Assembly (NCBI GenBank): GCA_016182965.1
Contig: JACPFM010000063.1
Coordinates: 1 to 64,000, forward strand
Length of the DNA: 64,000 bases
Origin: Deltaproteobacteria bacterium
Lineage (GTDB): Bacteria; Myxococcota_A; Polyangia; Polyangiales; JADJMO01
Reading direction: 5' to 3'
Part shown: positions 1-8,939 of the stretch, piece by piece
How positions within the stretch are numbered: the first letter of the stretch is position 1
Layout: each line of letters begins with the position of its first letter
The notes under the pieces: generated by a model
Seen by the model: the letters and a program-made list of their open reading frames with translations, nothing else
What the model was told of the DNA's origin: nothing
Database searches by the model: none
Program-made: the position numbers and the translations under genes

Positions 1-18
1 CGACAAGGGGCAGCGCGT

Positions 19-975
19 CTACGCTACGCTTGCCGGCGCGACGCCTCGCAAACAGCAGGGAACCAAGCTCTCTCGCCGCCTGCGCGGGCGGCGGATCTCA
101 TCGAATCGTGCGAAGGAGGTGTAGTGTGAAACATCGCCCTTGAGGTTGGGGCTGCGCGGCGGCAGCCGGAGGAGCTCCACGCCCGCGTCGCGGAGGATGC
201 GCTGGAAGTGCTCGGTGTAGAGCGGATCGCGATCGACGATGAGCTTCTTGATCCCACCGAGGAAGTCTTCGGGGAAGGCGGTCAAGTCTCGCGCGACCCG
301 TGCCATGAAGGCGCCGTCGATGCTGTGGGAGATCCCGGCGACGTGTACGCGCCGGCTCTTCAGGTCGATGAGGAACAGCACCAGGTACCGCACGAGCCCG
401 CCGCGCGTGAGCACCTCGACACTGAAGAAGTCGGCCGCGGCGATCGCGCCCGCGTGCGCCTTCAAGAAGGTTCTCCATGGCATCGTCTTTCCGCGCCGCG
501 GCGCGGGCTCGAGCCCATTCTCGCGCAGGATGCGCGCGATGGTGTTGCGGGCGAGATCGTGACCGAGGTTCGCCATCGCGCCGCGCAGGCGCGTGTAGCC
601 CCACGACGGGTTTTGGCGCGCGATCGCGAGCAACCGGTGCGCGATCTCGACGGCGGTGGGTGGCCTGCCGGGCGTTGGCGGTCTTCTCCGGCGGCTGCCG
701 TCGTACTTCTTGGCCACGAGCTCGCGGTACCAGCGGAAGATCGTCTCGGGCGTGGCGAGCGAGGCCAGCGAGCGAAGCACGCGCATTCCGAGCGGGCGGC
801 CCTTCTGTGCGAGGAGCTTCCTCTCGGCATCGGAGAGCCGCAGTCGCTTGTCGCCGAGCCGCGCGCGAAGCACGCGGTTCTCGGCGAGCAGGAAGGCGAT
901 CGCATCGGCCTGCGCGCGCTGCAGCCAACCGGCGGCGAGAAGGACGAGGAACTGCAAGGGCGCATTGGCCTTCAT
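19..975 (-). pseudogene. Truncated rve-type DDE transposase/integrase
   Basis: Remnant of an insertion-sequence transposase of the integrase-core (rve) superfamily. From the ATG at 975 the product has an N-terminal hydrophobic/basic segment, a helix-turn-helix region containing NPSWGYTRLRGAM, and then the catalytic core. The first acidic residue lies in AAADFFSVEV and the second in KLIVDRDPLYTEHF. The frame is normal to PRSPNLK and then changes abruptly into an Arg-rich unrelated tail. The third catalytic Glu, expected in a NLNAYAERF-like motif in this family, and the C-terminal 60-80 residues are absent. The element is therefore almost certainly inactive. The open frame extends upstream to 1176, but that part runs through a dispersed repeat and is unlikely to be coding. 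No inverted repeats bounding the element were found. Confidence 0.75.
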
Positions 976-1033
976 CGGCGGCGGCCGTGTAGAGTCCGCA
1001 TCGGGCGCGAGGCAATCGCGCGCGATCTTCGAC

Positions 1034-1116
1034 AACCCGTGGTCCCTGCAGCGACAGCCCGCTCGCGAAGCGAGCGCGCGCGCGTGCTGCAAGGGCGTGA
1101 AGGCCGGGGTTCTACT
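1034..1116. repeat. Dispersed repeat copy related to the 13061-13341 element
   Basis: On the reverse strand about 70 bp here resembles 13116-13185. Shared blocks are AACCCCGGCCTTCACG, a GCAGC block, CGCTCGCTTCGC, and TGTCGCnGCAG. It lies just upstream of the broken transposase start. The rest of 1117-1371 shows no convincing gene; a plus-strand frame ending at 1375 looks weakly protein-like but has no start or recognisable family. Confidence 0.55.
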
Positions 1117-1371
1117 TGCCAGTCGTGCCAGAGGCCCGCCAAGTGCGTGTGGGTCGCGCCAGCGAACGTCGAGCATACGCGCGAGCTCGTCGCGCTACTC
1201 GCGCGGTGCTCATCAAGGGCATGCCTATGGAGTCGGCCGCCTCATCGTGGCCGGCCCGGGCGCCGCTGCTCATCCCGCAGATCAGAGCGGATCGATCGTA
1301 CCGCGATCCATCGGCTGCGCGCCGAGCGGGGTGTTGGGAGCGGCCGTCGGGGCGATCGGCCTCCGTCTCGG

Positions 1372-1399
1372 CTGACGACTGACGACTGACGACTGACGA
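1372..1399 (-). repeat. Heptamer array, 4 x TCGTCAG, directly after a stop codon
   Basis: Four perfect tandem copies of CTGACGA on the plus strand, which read TCGTCAG on the coding strand of the kinase gene. The array begins on the base after the kinase stop codon at 1400-1402. It belongs to the family of 3'-end heptamer arrays seen at five other places in the window. Confidence 0.9.
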
Positions 1400-3007
1400 C
1401 TACTGCACGAGCGACGTGATCACGAACGCGATCACCGCGCCGCTCACCAGCGCGCCGACCAGGATGGCCGCGATGATCGCCGGCGCCGGGCGGCGGCCGA
1501 TCTTCGCCTCGGCGAGCTCGATGGCGGCGTGCGCGTGCTTCTCGAGCTCAGCGAGCGCGAGCTCGAGCCGGTTGCGCGGCTTGATGCGCATCGTCTCCTG
1601 ATGAAACGGGCTCATCGGAGACGCGCGCGGCACCGGCGGCGTCGGCTGCGCGATGGCGACGGGCGTGGGCGGGATCACCGCCGGCGCGGCGGCGAGCGTC
1701 GGCGCGTCGCCGTTCGGATCCGGATCCCAGGTCGGCTGCGCGGTCGGGAGCGGGGCGACGTTGGACGGCTCGAGCTCGATGTCACCCGATCCGAGCGCGT
1801 CGAAGCCGCCGGACATGTCGGCGCCGGGCACGCCCGCGCCGGCGACGGCGAAGGTGCCGACGACGCTGCCGTCGACCGGCGCGTTCTCGCCGCGAAGGTC
1901 GTGCCACGACGCCGCGGCCGGTGGGGCGACGTCGGCGGTGAACTCCTCGGTGCGCGCCCGCGCCGCGACGACCGGAGGCGGCGTGATCTTTCGCGCCGAC
2001 GCGCGCGGCGCCGACTTCGGCTGCGGCGGCAGCGACACGCGCGAGACCTCCTTCGGATCGATCTCGCGGATGTCGGCGACGAACGCGGCGAGCGTCGAGC
2101 CGGAGACCTCGGGCGCGCGGCGCGCCAGCGCCTTCTCGAACGACTCGACCAGGTCCTCGGCGCTCGACGGCCTGCGGTCCGGCTTGCGCGCGAGCATCTT
2201 CATCACGATGTCGGCGTACTCGGGGTCGATCTCGGGCCGGACGTCGTTCGGCCGCTGCACCTTGAGCGCGCGGATCGCCTCGATCGTCTCCATCTCGGTC
2301 GTGCGGCGGAACAGGCGCTGCCCGGTGAACAGCTCCCACGCGACGATGCCGAGCGAGAACAGATCGGCGCGGATGTCCATCTTGGCGTGCGGATCGAGCT
2401 GCTCGGGCGCGAGGTAGCTCGCCTTGCCCTTGACGTGCCCCGCGCGCGTCATCGTCGCCTCGTCGACGCCCTTGGCGATGCCGAAGTCGAGCACCTTCAC
2501 CACGCCCGAGTCGGTCACGAACAGGTTGTGCGGCGAGACGTCGCGGTGCATGAGGCCCATCGGCACGCCGCGCTCGTCGACCGCGACGTGCGCCGCGTGC
2601 AGCCCGCGCGCGGCGCCCAGGATGATGAACGCCGCGAGGTCCTGCGGGACCCCGCCGTGCTTCTGCGCACGGAGGAAGATCTCCCGGGCGGTGAACCCCT
2701 GGAGGTACTCCATGACCAGGTACGGCTGGCCGTCGTCCTCGCCGACGCCCTCGAGCTCGACGACGTTCGGGTGGTGGATCAGCGAGGCCAGCCGGGCCTC
2801 GCGGAGGAACAACCGCGCGAACTCGGGCTGGTGCGCGAGGTGCGCTCGAGACCGCTTGACGACGACGGGCGAGCCGCCGCGCGCCTGATCGCGGGCGAGC
2901 AGGACCTCGGCCATGCCTCCTTCACCGATGCGGCGCTCGATCGCGTACCGACCGCCGACGAGCCGTCCCACTCCCGAAGAGTATCCCTCGCACCCGGGGC
3001 TGGTCAT
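1400..3007 (-). CDS. Membrane-anchored Ser/Thr protein kinase
   Basis: Hanks-type protein kinase that should phosphorylate Ser/Thr residues on partner proteins from the cytoplasmic face of the inner membrane. The kinase domain covers about residues 20-290. Visible motifs are the glycine loop GEGGMAEV (28-35), the ATP-anchoring Lys51 in VVVKR, the catalytic loop HRDVSPHN (154-161), DFG (174-176) and YLAPEQL. HRDVSPxN in place of HRDLKPEN is common in myxobacterial kinases. A Pro/Ala-rich linker of about 200 residues leads to one C-terminal membrane helix (about 508-530) with almost no periplasmic tail. It is divergent from the FHA-sigma54 activator with only 47 bp between starts, which suggests that regulator as a substrate. 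The ATG at 3007 lacks a clear ribosome site; a GTG at 2971, preceded by GAGGGA, is an alternative start. Confidence 0.93.
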   Translation of the reverse strand: MTSPGCEGYSSGVGRLVGGRYAIERRIGEGGMAEVLLARDQARGGSPVVVKRSRAHLAHQPEFARLFLREARLASLIHHPNVVELEGVGEDDGQPYLVMEYLQGFTAREIFLRAQKHGGVPQDLAAFIILGAARGLHAAHVAVDERGVPMGLMHRDVSPHNLFVTDSGVVKVLDFGIAKGVDEATMTRAGHVKGKASYLAPEQLDPHAKMDIRADLFSLGIVAWELFTGQRLFRRTTEMETIEAIRALKVQRPNDVRPEIDPEYADIVMKMLARKPDRRPSSAEDLVESFEKALARRAPEVSGSTLAAFVADIREIDPKEVSRVSLPPQPKSAPRASARKITPPPVVAARARTEEFTADVAPPAAASWHDLRGENAPVDGSVVGTFAVAGAGVPGADMSGGFDALGSGDIELEPSNVAPLPTAQPTWDPDPNGDAPTLAAAPAVIPPTPVAIAQPTPPVPRASPMSPFHQETMRIKPRNRLELALAELEKHAHAAIELAEAKIGRRPAPAIIAAILVGALVSGAVIAFVITSLVQ

Positions 3008-3054
3008 CTGTTAAGCTGGCCGAGGCGCGTACGCGGGAGCCGCGCCCCGACTCA

Positions 3055-4434
<1,380 letters not shown>

Positions 4435-4446
4435 CGCGGCGCCGTC

Positions 4447-5667
4447 ATGAGCGCGCGGGGGGAGGGGTCCGAACGCGCGGTCGTCGTGCACCGGGTGCGC
4501 GCGCGCGAGCCGTGGGCGATGGTGACCGCCGCGATCGTCGCGGCGCCGATCATCGGCGGGACCGTCCTCGCGCTGATCGACCCGCTCTACGCGATGATGA
4601 TGTTCGGGATGATGTTCGGCTGGACGGGCGCGATCGTCCTCTGGCCGCTGCTCGCCGCGCACCGCCGCGCGACCCGCATCGACGCCGACCCCAAGCCGCG
4701 CCTCTCGCGCGCCTCCTCGGCCGGGCTGTTCGTCGACGGCGGACCGGCGCTGCCGCGCGAGCGGATCGTCGCCGCGTTCGTGTCGCCGTCGTGGCCCAAC
4801 GGCGCGTACCTGCGCCTGCATCGCCGCGGCGCGTGGCCCGTGGAGCTGTGGACCGCCGACGTCGAGGGTGCGCACGCGCTCGTCGCCGCGCTCGGGCTCG
4901 ACGAGCAGCATGTGGTCGGCATCGCGCGCGGCGCGCCGCGGCTCTCGTCGGTGGCCGCGCGCCTCGTGATCGGCGTGCTGCTCGCCGCGCTCTCGCTCCT
5001 CATCGTCGCCCGCGTGCCGCTCCTCTCGCCGCTTCCCCTCCTGTTCGCGGCGGCGTTCGCGGCCTTCACCGTGCTCCCGGTGGAGCACGTGGTGGGCACC
5101 GACGGCGTGCTCACGCGCTGGCTCGGTCGGCGCGTGGCGTTCGTGCCGATCGATCAGATCGCCGAGGTGAACCCCGAGCCGGGCCGCGTTCGCCTCGTCC
5201 TCAAGAACGGCGAGACGCGCCACCTCGTCGTGGCGGGCCGCATCGGTGGAGCGGCCGCGACCATCGGCATGCAGGTCGGCCTGCTCGCCGAGCGCGTGCG
5301 GCGGGCGATGCGCTGCGCCGGCACGCTCGAGATCGACGCCTCTTCGCTCGAGCGCTCGGGCCGCGAGCTCGGCGCCTGGATCGCGTCGCTGCGCGATCTG
5401 ACCCGCGGCACCGGGTATCGCGCGGCGGTGCAGCGCGAGGACCTGGTCTACCTCGTCGAGGATCCGCGCCGCCCGCCCCAGGTGCGGGTCGCCGCGGCGA
5501 TCGCGCTCGGCGACGGCGATCCGCACGAGCGCGCGCGCCTGCGCATCGCCGCCGACTCGTCGTCGATCCCCGAGGTGCGCGAGGCGATCGAGGCGGCGTT
5601 GGAGAGCGACGAGGCGCGCATCAGCGACGCGTTGGCGAGGCTCCCGGATCAGCACCCCGCCCGCTGA
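4447..5667 (+). CDS. Membrane protein with PH-like central domain, unknown function
   Basis: No family recognised with certainty. The 406-residue product has two predicted membrane helices near residues 22-75, a soluble stretch, and a second hydrophobic pair near 165-200 (VLLAALSLLIVARVPLLSPL). A domain of about 60 residues follows with the look of a PH/YdbT-like fold (VEHVVGTDGVLTRWLGRRV, FVPIDQIAEV). The last 120 residues are predicted soluble and helical with an HEAT-like pattern (RRPPQVRVAAAIALGDG). It starts 12 bases after the FHA-sigma54 activator and is probably cotranscribed with it. The PH-like and HEAT-like readings come from pattern only. Confidence 0.8.
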   Translation: MSARGEGSERAVVVHRVRAREPWAMVTAAIVAAPIIGGTVLALIDPLYAMMMFGMMFGWTGAIVLWPLLAAHRRATRIDADPKPRLSRASSAGLFVDGGPALPRERIVAAFVSPSWPNGAYLRLHRRGAWPVELWTADVEGAHALVAALGLDEQHVVGIARGAPRLSSVAARLVIGVLLAALSLLIVARVPLLSPLPLLFAAAFAAFTVLPVEHVVGTDGVLTRWLGRRVAFVPIDQIAEVNPEPGRVRLVLKNGETRHLVVAGRIGGAAATIGMQVGLLAERVRRAMRCAGTLEIDASSLERSGRELGAWIASLRDLTRGTGYRAAVQREDLVYLVEDPRRPPQVRVAAAIALGDGDPHERARLRIAADSSSIPEVREAIEAALESDEARISDALARLPDQHPAR

Positions 5668-5690
5668 CCCCGCTACGTGCGCGTGCGGGG
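5668..5690 (+). terminator. Possible weak terminator hairpin
   Basis: The six-base arms CCCCGC and GCGGGG are separated by 11 bases and begin at the stop codon of the membrane protein gene. There is no U tract, so this is only a candidate. Confidence 0.3.
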
Positions 5691-5750
5691 CAAAGACCGC
5701 CCGCTGACCGCGGCGCCGACGGTCGACGCTCGCCCGGCATGCTTGGTGCG

Positions 5751-5765
5751 TCTCGTACGACGAGA
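5751..5765. promoter_or_regulatory. Short palindrome upstream of DUF1428 gene
   Basis: TCTCGTACGACGAGA is a perfect inverted repeat (arms TCTCGT/ACGAGA) 21 bases before the DUF1428 start and just ahead of its GAGGAGGA ribosome site. TTGG and CCAA flank it, extending the symmetry. It could be an operator or a 5'-UTR hairpin. Confidence 0.3.
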
Positions 5766-5786
5766 CCAACCCGAGGAGGACGCATC

Positions 5787-6146
5787 ATGGCGTACGTCGA
5801 TGGATTCGTGATTGCCGTGCCGGTCAAGAACAAGGACGCGTTCATCGAACATGCGAAGAAAGGTGACGCCGTTTTCCTCGAGCACGGCGCGACGCGCGTC
5901 CTCGAGTGCTGGGGCGACGACGTCCCGGAGGGCAAGATCACCGACTTCCGAAAGGCCGTGCAGGCCAAGGAGGACGAGGCCGTCCTCTTCTCGTGGGTCG
6001 AGTGGCCCGACAAGGCGACCCGCGACGCGGCGCTGCCGAAGGTGATGGAAGATCCGCGGCTGAAGCCCGAGAACAACCCCATGCCGTACGACGGCAAGCG
6101 GCTCATCTACGGCGGCTTCTCGCCCATCGTGACGCTCGGCAGCTAG
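5787..6146 (+). CDS. DUF1428 (YbaA-like) small protein
   Basis: A 119-residue protein of the DUF1428 family, small alpha/beta ferredoxin-like proteins related to E. coli YbaA whose biochemical role is not established. The whole length matches the family: MAYVDGFVIAVPVKNKDAF at the start, the GATRVLECWGDDVP motif, an ETRDA-type core (PDKATRDAALPKVMEDPR) and the typical KRLIYGGF end. The ATG is preceded by a strong ribosome site (GAGGAGGA, 5772-5779), which fixes the start. It appears to be monocistronic: about 120 bases separate it from the membrane protein upstream, and the next gene is convergent. A palindrome just upstream may be regulatory. Confidence 0.93.
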   Translation: MAYVDGFVIAVPVKNKDAFIEHAKKGDAVFLEHGATRVLECWGDDVPEGKITDFRKAVQAKEDEAVLFSWVEWPDKATRDAALPKVMEDPRLKPENNPMPYDGKRLIYGGFSPIVTLGS

Positions 6147-6212
6147 CTGACCGTGCTCGGTCGTGAGTGTTCTCGCGGCCGGGGCGATCCCCGCCGGCGG
6201 CGATCGATCTGC

Positions 6213-7751
6213 CTAGATCTCGATCTTCGACCACATCTCGCGCCGCATGCGCTCGCGCTTCCGATCGGTCTTGGTGATCAAGCGCGCCGCGCCCCACGCC
6301 GCGAGCAGCTCGCCCTCGACCCCGAGCGCCGGCAGCACCGTCGGGGCGACGGTGAGCATGCGGTCGACGGCGGTGCGGATGGGCTCGCCGCCGATCGTGG
6401 CGTAGGCGTCGGGCGCCTTTCGGTAGAGCGGCTCCGCGGGCTCGGCGTCGACCGAGCCGCCGCCGGGACGCAGCGTCGACCGCGGATACGCGCGCAGATC
6501 GCCGCGATCGAGCCGCGCGAACGGCGGCGCGCCGTCGTGCGGCGAGTCGATGAGCAGGATGTGACGGTCGACGAGCGGCATGTGATCGCGCACCGTCGCG
6601 AGCACCGCCTCGCGCGCGCGCAGATCGCCGTCGAACGCAGGCATCGCGCCCTCGTCGAGGATCGTCTCGCAGACCCACAGCTCGGCGTCGTGGGCGGCGA
6701 GCTCCACGTCGCCGGTGCCCGCGAAGGTGGCCCGTTGCAGGTGCACGTCGACGCCGCCCTCGCGAAGGGGACGAAGGAACGCGTGGCGGGAGAGGGGCGC
6801 CGGGACGAGCTGGTTGCCGACGACCAGCGAGACCACGAACCGCCTGCGCGCCACCTCGGATGCGGGGTGCGGCGTGTACCGATCGAGCGAGAAGTCGCGG
6901 ACCCTGTCGAGCATGCGGGCCGCCGGTCGATCGGTGATCACGAACCCGCAGCCGGTCTCTTCGCCGTCGGAGTCGAGGATGACGCCGCGCACGCGCCCGC
7001 GCTGGTGGAGGATCGCCTCGCACCGCTCGGTCGGGCGCACCTCGCCCCCGTGCGCGCGGATGCGATCGACGAGCTGCGCCACGAGCTCGTCCTCGTCGCC
7101 CGGCAGCTCCAGCGGGGCGCGGGTCCACGCGGCGTGCAGACGCGCGATCGACAACGGCGGCAACGGCTCGTCGCTCGAGAGGTGGCTCGCGAAGCGGGCG
7201 CCGAGCTCGATCACCCGCCGATACTCGGGATCGACCGGGAGCGCCGGCGGGACCTCCGGCAGCGCGTCACGCAGCCGCCCCGTCTCGCGCCGCTCCCAGA
7301 ACGTGCCGGGCGGCCACACCGCGTCCTGCTCGAAGACCGCGTCGATGGCCGCGTTGAGCCGGCCGAGCCATTCGTAGAGCTCCTCGATGGCCCCTCGCGT
7401 GCCGGGCAGCTCGCGATCGAGCTCGCGCGCGAGCAGGTCGGCGTCGGGGGGCACGTCGAGGCGCATGCCGCGGTCGAGCACCTGGAACATCGGATCGAGC
7501 GGCCGCAGCCTTCGCCGGAACGCCTGCGACTGCGCCAGCTCGGCGAGCACGCGCCGGTAGGAGGGCGCGGTGGCCGCGAGGTGCGCGAACGTCCGGCGAC
7601 GCAGCGGGACGGCGTGGAAGCGATACGTCGCTGGCAGGTGCGCATCGCCGACGACCAGCACCCGGAAGTCGCGGCGCGCGAGGAGCGCCGCGCTCGCGAG
7701 CGCGCCCGGGCGCATGCCGAGGACGACGACGTCGAAGTACCGGAGCGGCAT
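6213..7751 (-). CDS. FAD-dependent oxidoreductase, phytoene-desaturase-like
   Basis: Flavoprotein of the NAD(P)/FAD-binding Rossmann superfamily. The N-terminus has the dinucleotide-binding beta-alpha-beta pattern VVVLGMRPGALASAALLAR (residues about 8-26, with Pro inside the Gly motif). A second FAD-contact region looks like a GEV(R)/VRGVILD segment near 225-245. Length (512) and layout resemble amine-oxidase/phytoene-desaturase-like proteins, but no substrate signature is visible, so the reaction is not assigned. It is convergent with the DUF1428 gene (66 bp) and divergent from the GTG-started membrane protein at 7813 (61 bp). No carotenoid genes lie nearby, so the family resemblance should not be read as a pathway assignment. 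Confidence 0.8.
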   Translation of the reverse strand: MPLRYFDVVVLGMRPGALASAALLARRDFRVLVVGDAHLPATYRFHAVPLRRRTFAHLAATAPSYRRVLAELAQSQAFRRRLRPLDPMFQVLDRGMRLDVPPDADLLARELDRELPGTRGAIEELYEWLGRLNAAIDAVFEQDAVWPPGTFWERRETGRLRDALPEVPPALPVDPEYRRVIELGARFASHLSSDEPLPPLSIARLHAAWTRAPLELPGDEDELVAQLVDRIRAHGGEVRPTERCEAILHQRGRVRGVILDSDGEETGCGFVITDRPAARMLDRVRDFSLDRYTPHPASEVARRRFVVSLVVGNQLVPAPLSRHAFLRPLREGGVDVHLQRATFAGTGDVELAAHDAELWVCETILDEGAMPAFDGDLRAREAVLATVRDHMPLVDRHILLIDSPHDGAPPFARLDRGDLRAYPRSTLRPGGGSVDAEPAEPLYRKAPDAYATIGGEPIRTAVDRMLTVAPTVLPALGVEGELLAAWGAARLITKTDRKRERMRREMWSKIEI

Positions 7752-7812
7752 CGTGACGACCGAACGCTAGCACTGTCACTCGCGCGCCGGCGCGGCGCGA
7801 TACACTCCAATC

Positions 7813-8478
7813 GTGCTCCGCATCCGGTACCCGCTCGAGCGCGGCGGCCCCGCGCGCCTCGAGGTCTCGTGGACCGACGCGTACAGGACCCTGCTCGTGC
7901 ACCTCGACGACGTGCTCGTGGCGTCTGCCGACGTGCAGTCGCTGCGCAGCGGGAGGGTCTTCGAGCTCCCCGACGGGCGGAGCCTGCGCGTGATGGTCGG
8001 CCGCGGCGTTTCGCTGTGGGTCTCTGGCGTCGCGGTGCCGGGCACGTACGCCGACCCGTGGGTCCGCGTGAAGAGCGCGCCGGTGTGGGTCCTCTCCCTG
8101 GCGATGCTGGCGGCGTGGCGTGCGTGGCAGCTCGCGCCCGAGCGACCGTGGCCGGTCGGCACGTGGGCGAACCTCGCGCTGGCGATCGCGCTCTTCGCCG
8201 CCGGCCTCGCCATGCGCCGTGGCTCGCTCGTGGCGCACGTGGTGGCGGGCGTCGCGGCCATCGTCTTCTTCGCGCAGGCCTTCCCGCGCGCGAGCCTCGC
8301 GATCGACGAGGAGGCGCGCTCGTCGCTCGAGGTGCTCCCGCTGCTCGCGCGTCTGCTCGGCGTCGTTTCGTACGTGACCATCGCCGTCTGGATCGTGCGC
8401 AAGATCGCCAAGGGGACGCGCGCGGCCCGCGAGATCCGCGATCCCGATCTGCCGCCCGCGTCGCGCCCCTACCGCTGA
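7813..8478 (+). CDS. Hypothetical membrane protein
   Basis: Not recognised. The product has 221 residues from a GTG start. The first 85 or so residues are predicted soluble beta-rich sequence (VSWTDAYRTLLVHLDDVLV). Four or so hydrophobic segments follow between about 95 and 200 (VWVLSLAMLAAWRAW, LALAIALFAAGLAM, VAGVAAIVFFAQAF, LGVVSYVTIAVWIV). A basic tail ends the protein. The layout suggests a soluble N-terminal domain on a small four-helix membrane base. It is divergent from the FAD protein and lies 74 bp ahead of the next small gene, with which it may be cotranscribed. Confidence 0.75.
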   Translation: MLRIRYPLERGGPARLEVSWTDAYRTLLVHLDDVLVASADVQSLRSGRVFELPDGRSLRVMVGRGVSLWVSGVAVPGTYADPWVRVKSAPVWVLSLAMLAAWRAWQLAPERPWPVGTWANLALAIALFAAGLAMRRGSLVAHVVAGVAAIVFFAQAFPRASLAIDEEARSSLEVLPLLARLLGVVSYVTIAVWIVRKIAKGTRAAREIRDPDLPPASRPYR

Positions 8479-8552
8479 ACCTTGCGCGCGCAGGGCGCGG
8501 ACTTAACGTGCCTGCATGCCGCGCGCGTGCGCGGCCGCGGCGAGGAGCGGCC

Positions 8553-8930
8553 ATGAAATACGAGATGCGTCTGAGCAAGGTCTTCCGGCCGCTGCTGGCC
8601 CTCTTCGGCGGCACGCGCAGCCGCTCGTTCGTGTCGCTGAACGAGCAGGGGGTCCGCTTCAAGTTCGGGCTGTTCGACGAGAGCTTCTCGCTCGACGACC
8701 TCGCGTCCGCCGAGCCGACCGACGTGCCGTGGTACGCCGGCGTCGGCTGGAAGCTCGGTCCGGGAACGGTCGCCCTGCTCGGCTCGCAGGCGGGCAACGT
8801 GAGGGTCACGTTCCGCGAGCCCAAGCGGGTGCGCTTCTTCGGCGTGCCGATCCGGTGTCGCGAGCTGTACGTCTCGCTCGAGCAGCCCGAGGCGTTCGCC
8901 TCCGACCTGCGCGCGCGGCTCGCCGCGTAG
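8553..8930 (+). CDS. Hypothetical 125-residue protein
   Basis: No family identified. Small soluble protein starting MKYEMRLSKVFRPLL, with a good ribosome site (GAGGAG, 8542-8547) that fixes the ATG. The sequence alternates hydrophobic and charged residues in a way expected for a compact beta-sheet fold such as a PH-like domain (FVSLNEQGVRFKFGLFDESF, VRVTFREPKRVRFF). No signal peptide or membrane helix is seen. It ends 9 bases from the convergent NamZ gene. The same-strand membrane gene upstream is 74 bp away, so an operon is possible. Confidence 0.78.
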   Translation: MKYEMRLSKVFRPLLALFGGTRSRSFVSLNEQGVRFKFGLFDESFSLDDLASAEPTDVPWYAGVGWKLGPGTVALLGSQAGNVRVTFREPKRVRFFGVPIRCRELYVSLEQPEAFASDLRARLAA

Positions 8931-8939
8931 CACCGCGCG

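Noticed and set aside
1180-1375. Possible 3' remnant of a plus-strand gene ending GAIGLRLG
   Set aside because: Faintly barrel-like end but no start, no family and only moderate third-position GC; not enough to call.
7752-7812. Promoter for the FAD protein and membrane protein pair
   Set aside because: Only 61 bp and no box could be told from background in this GC-rich DNA.
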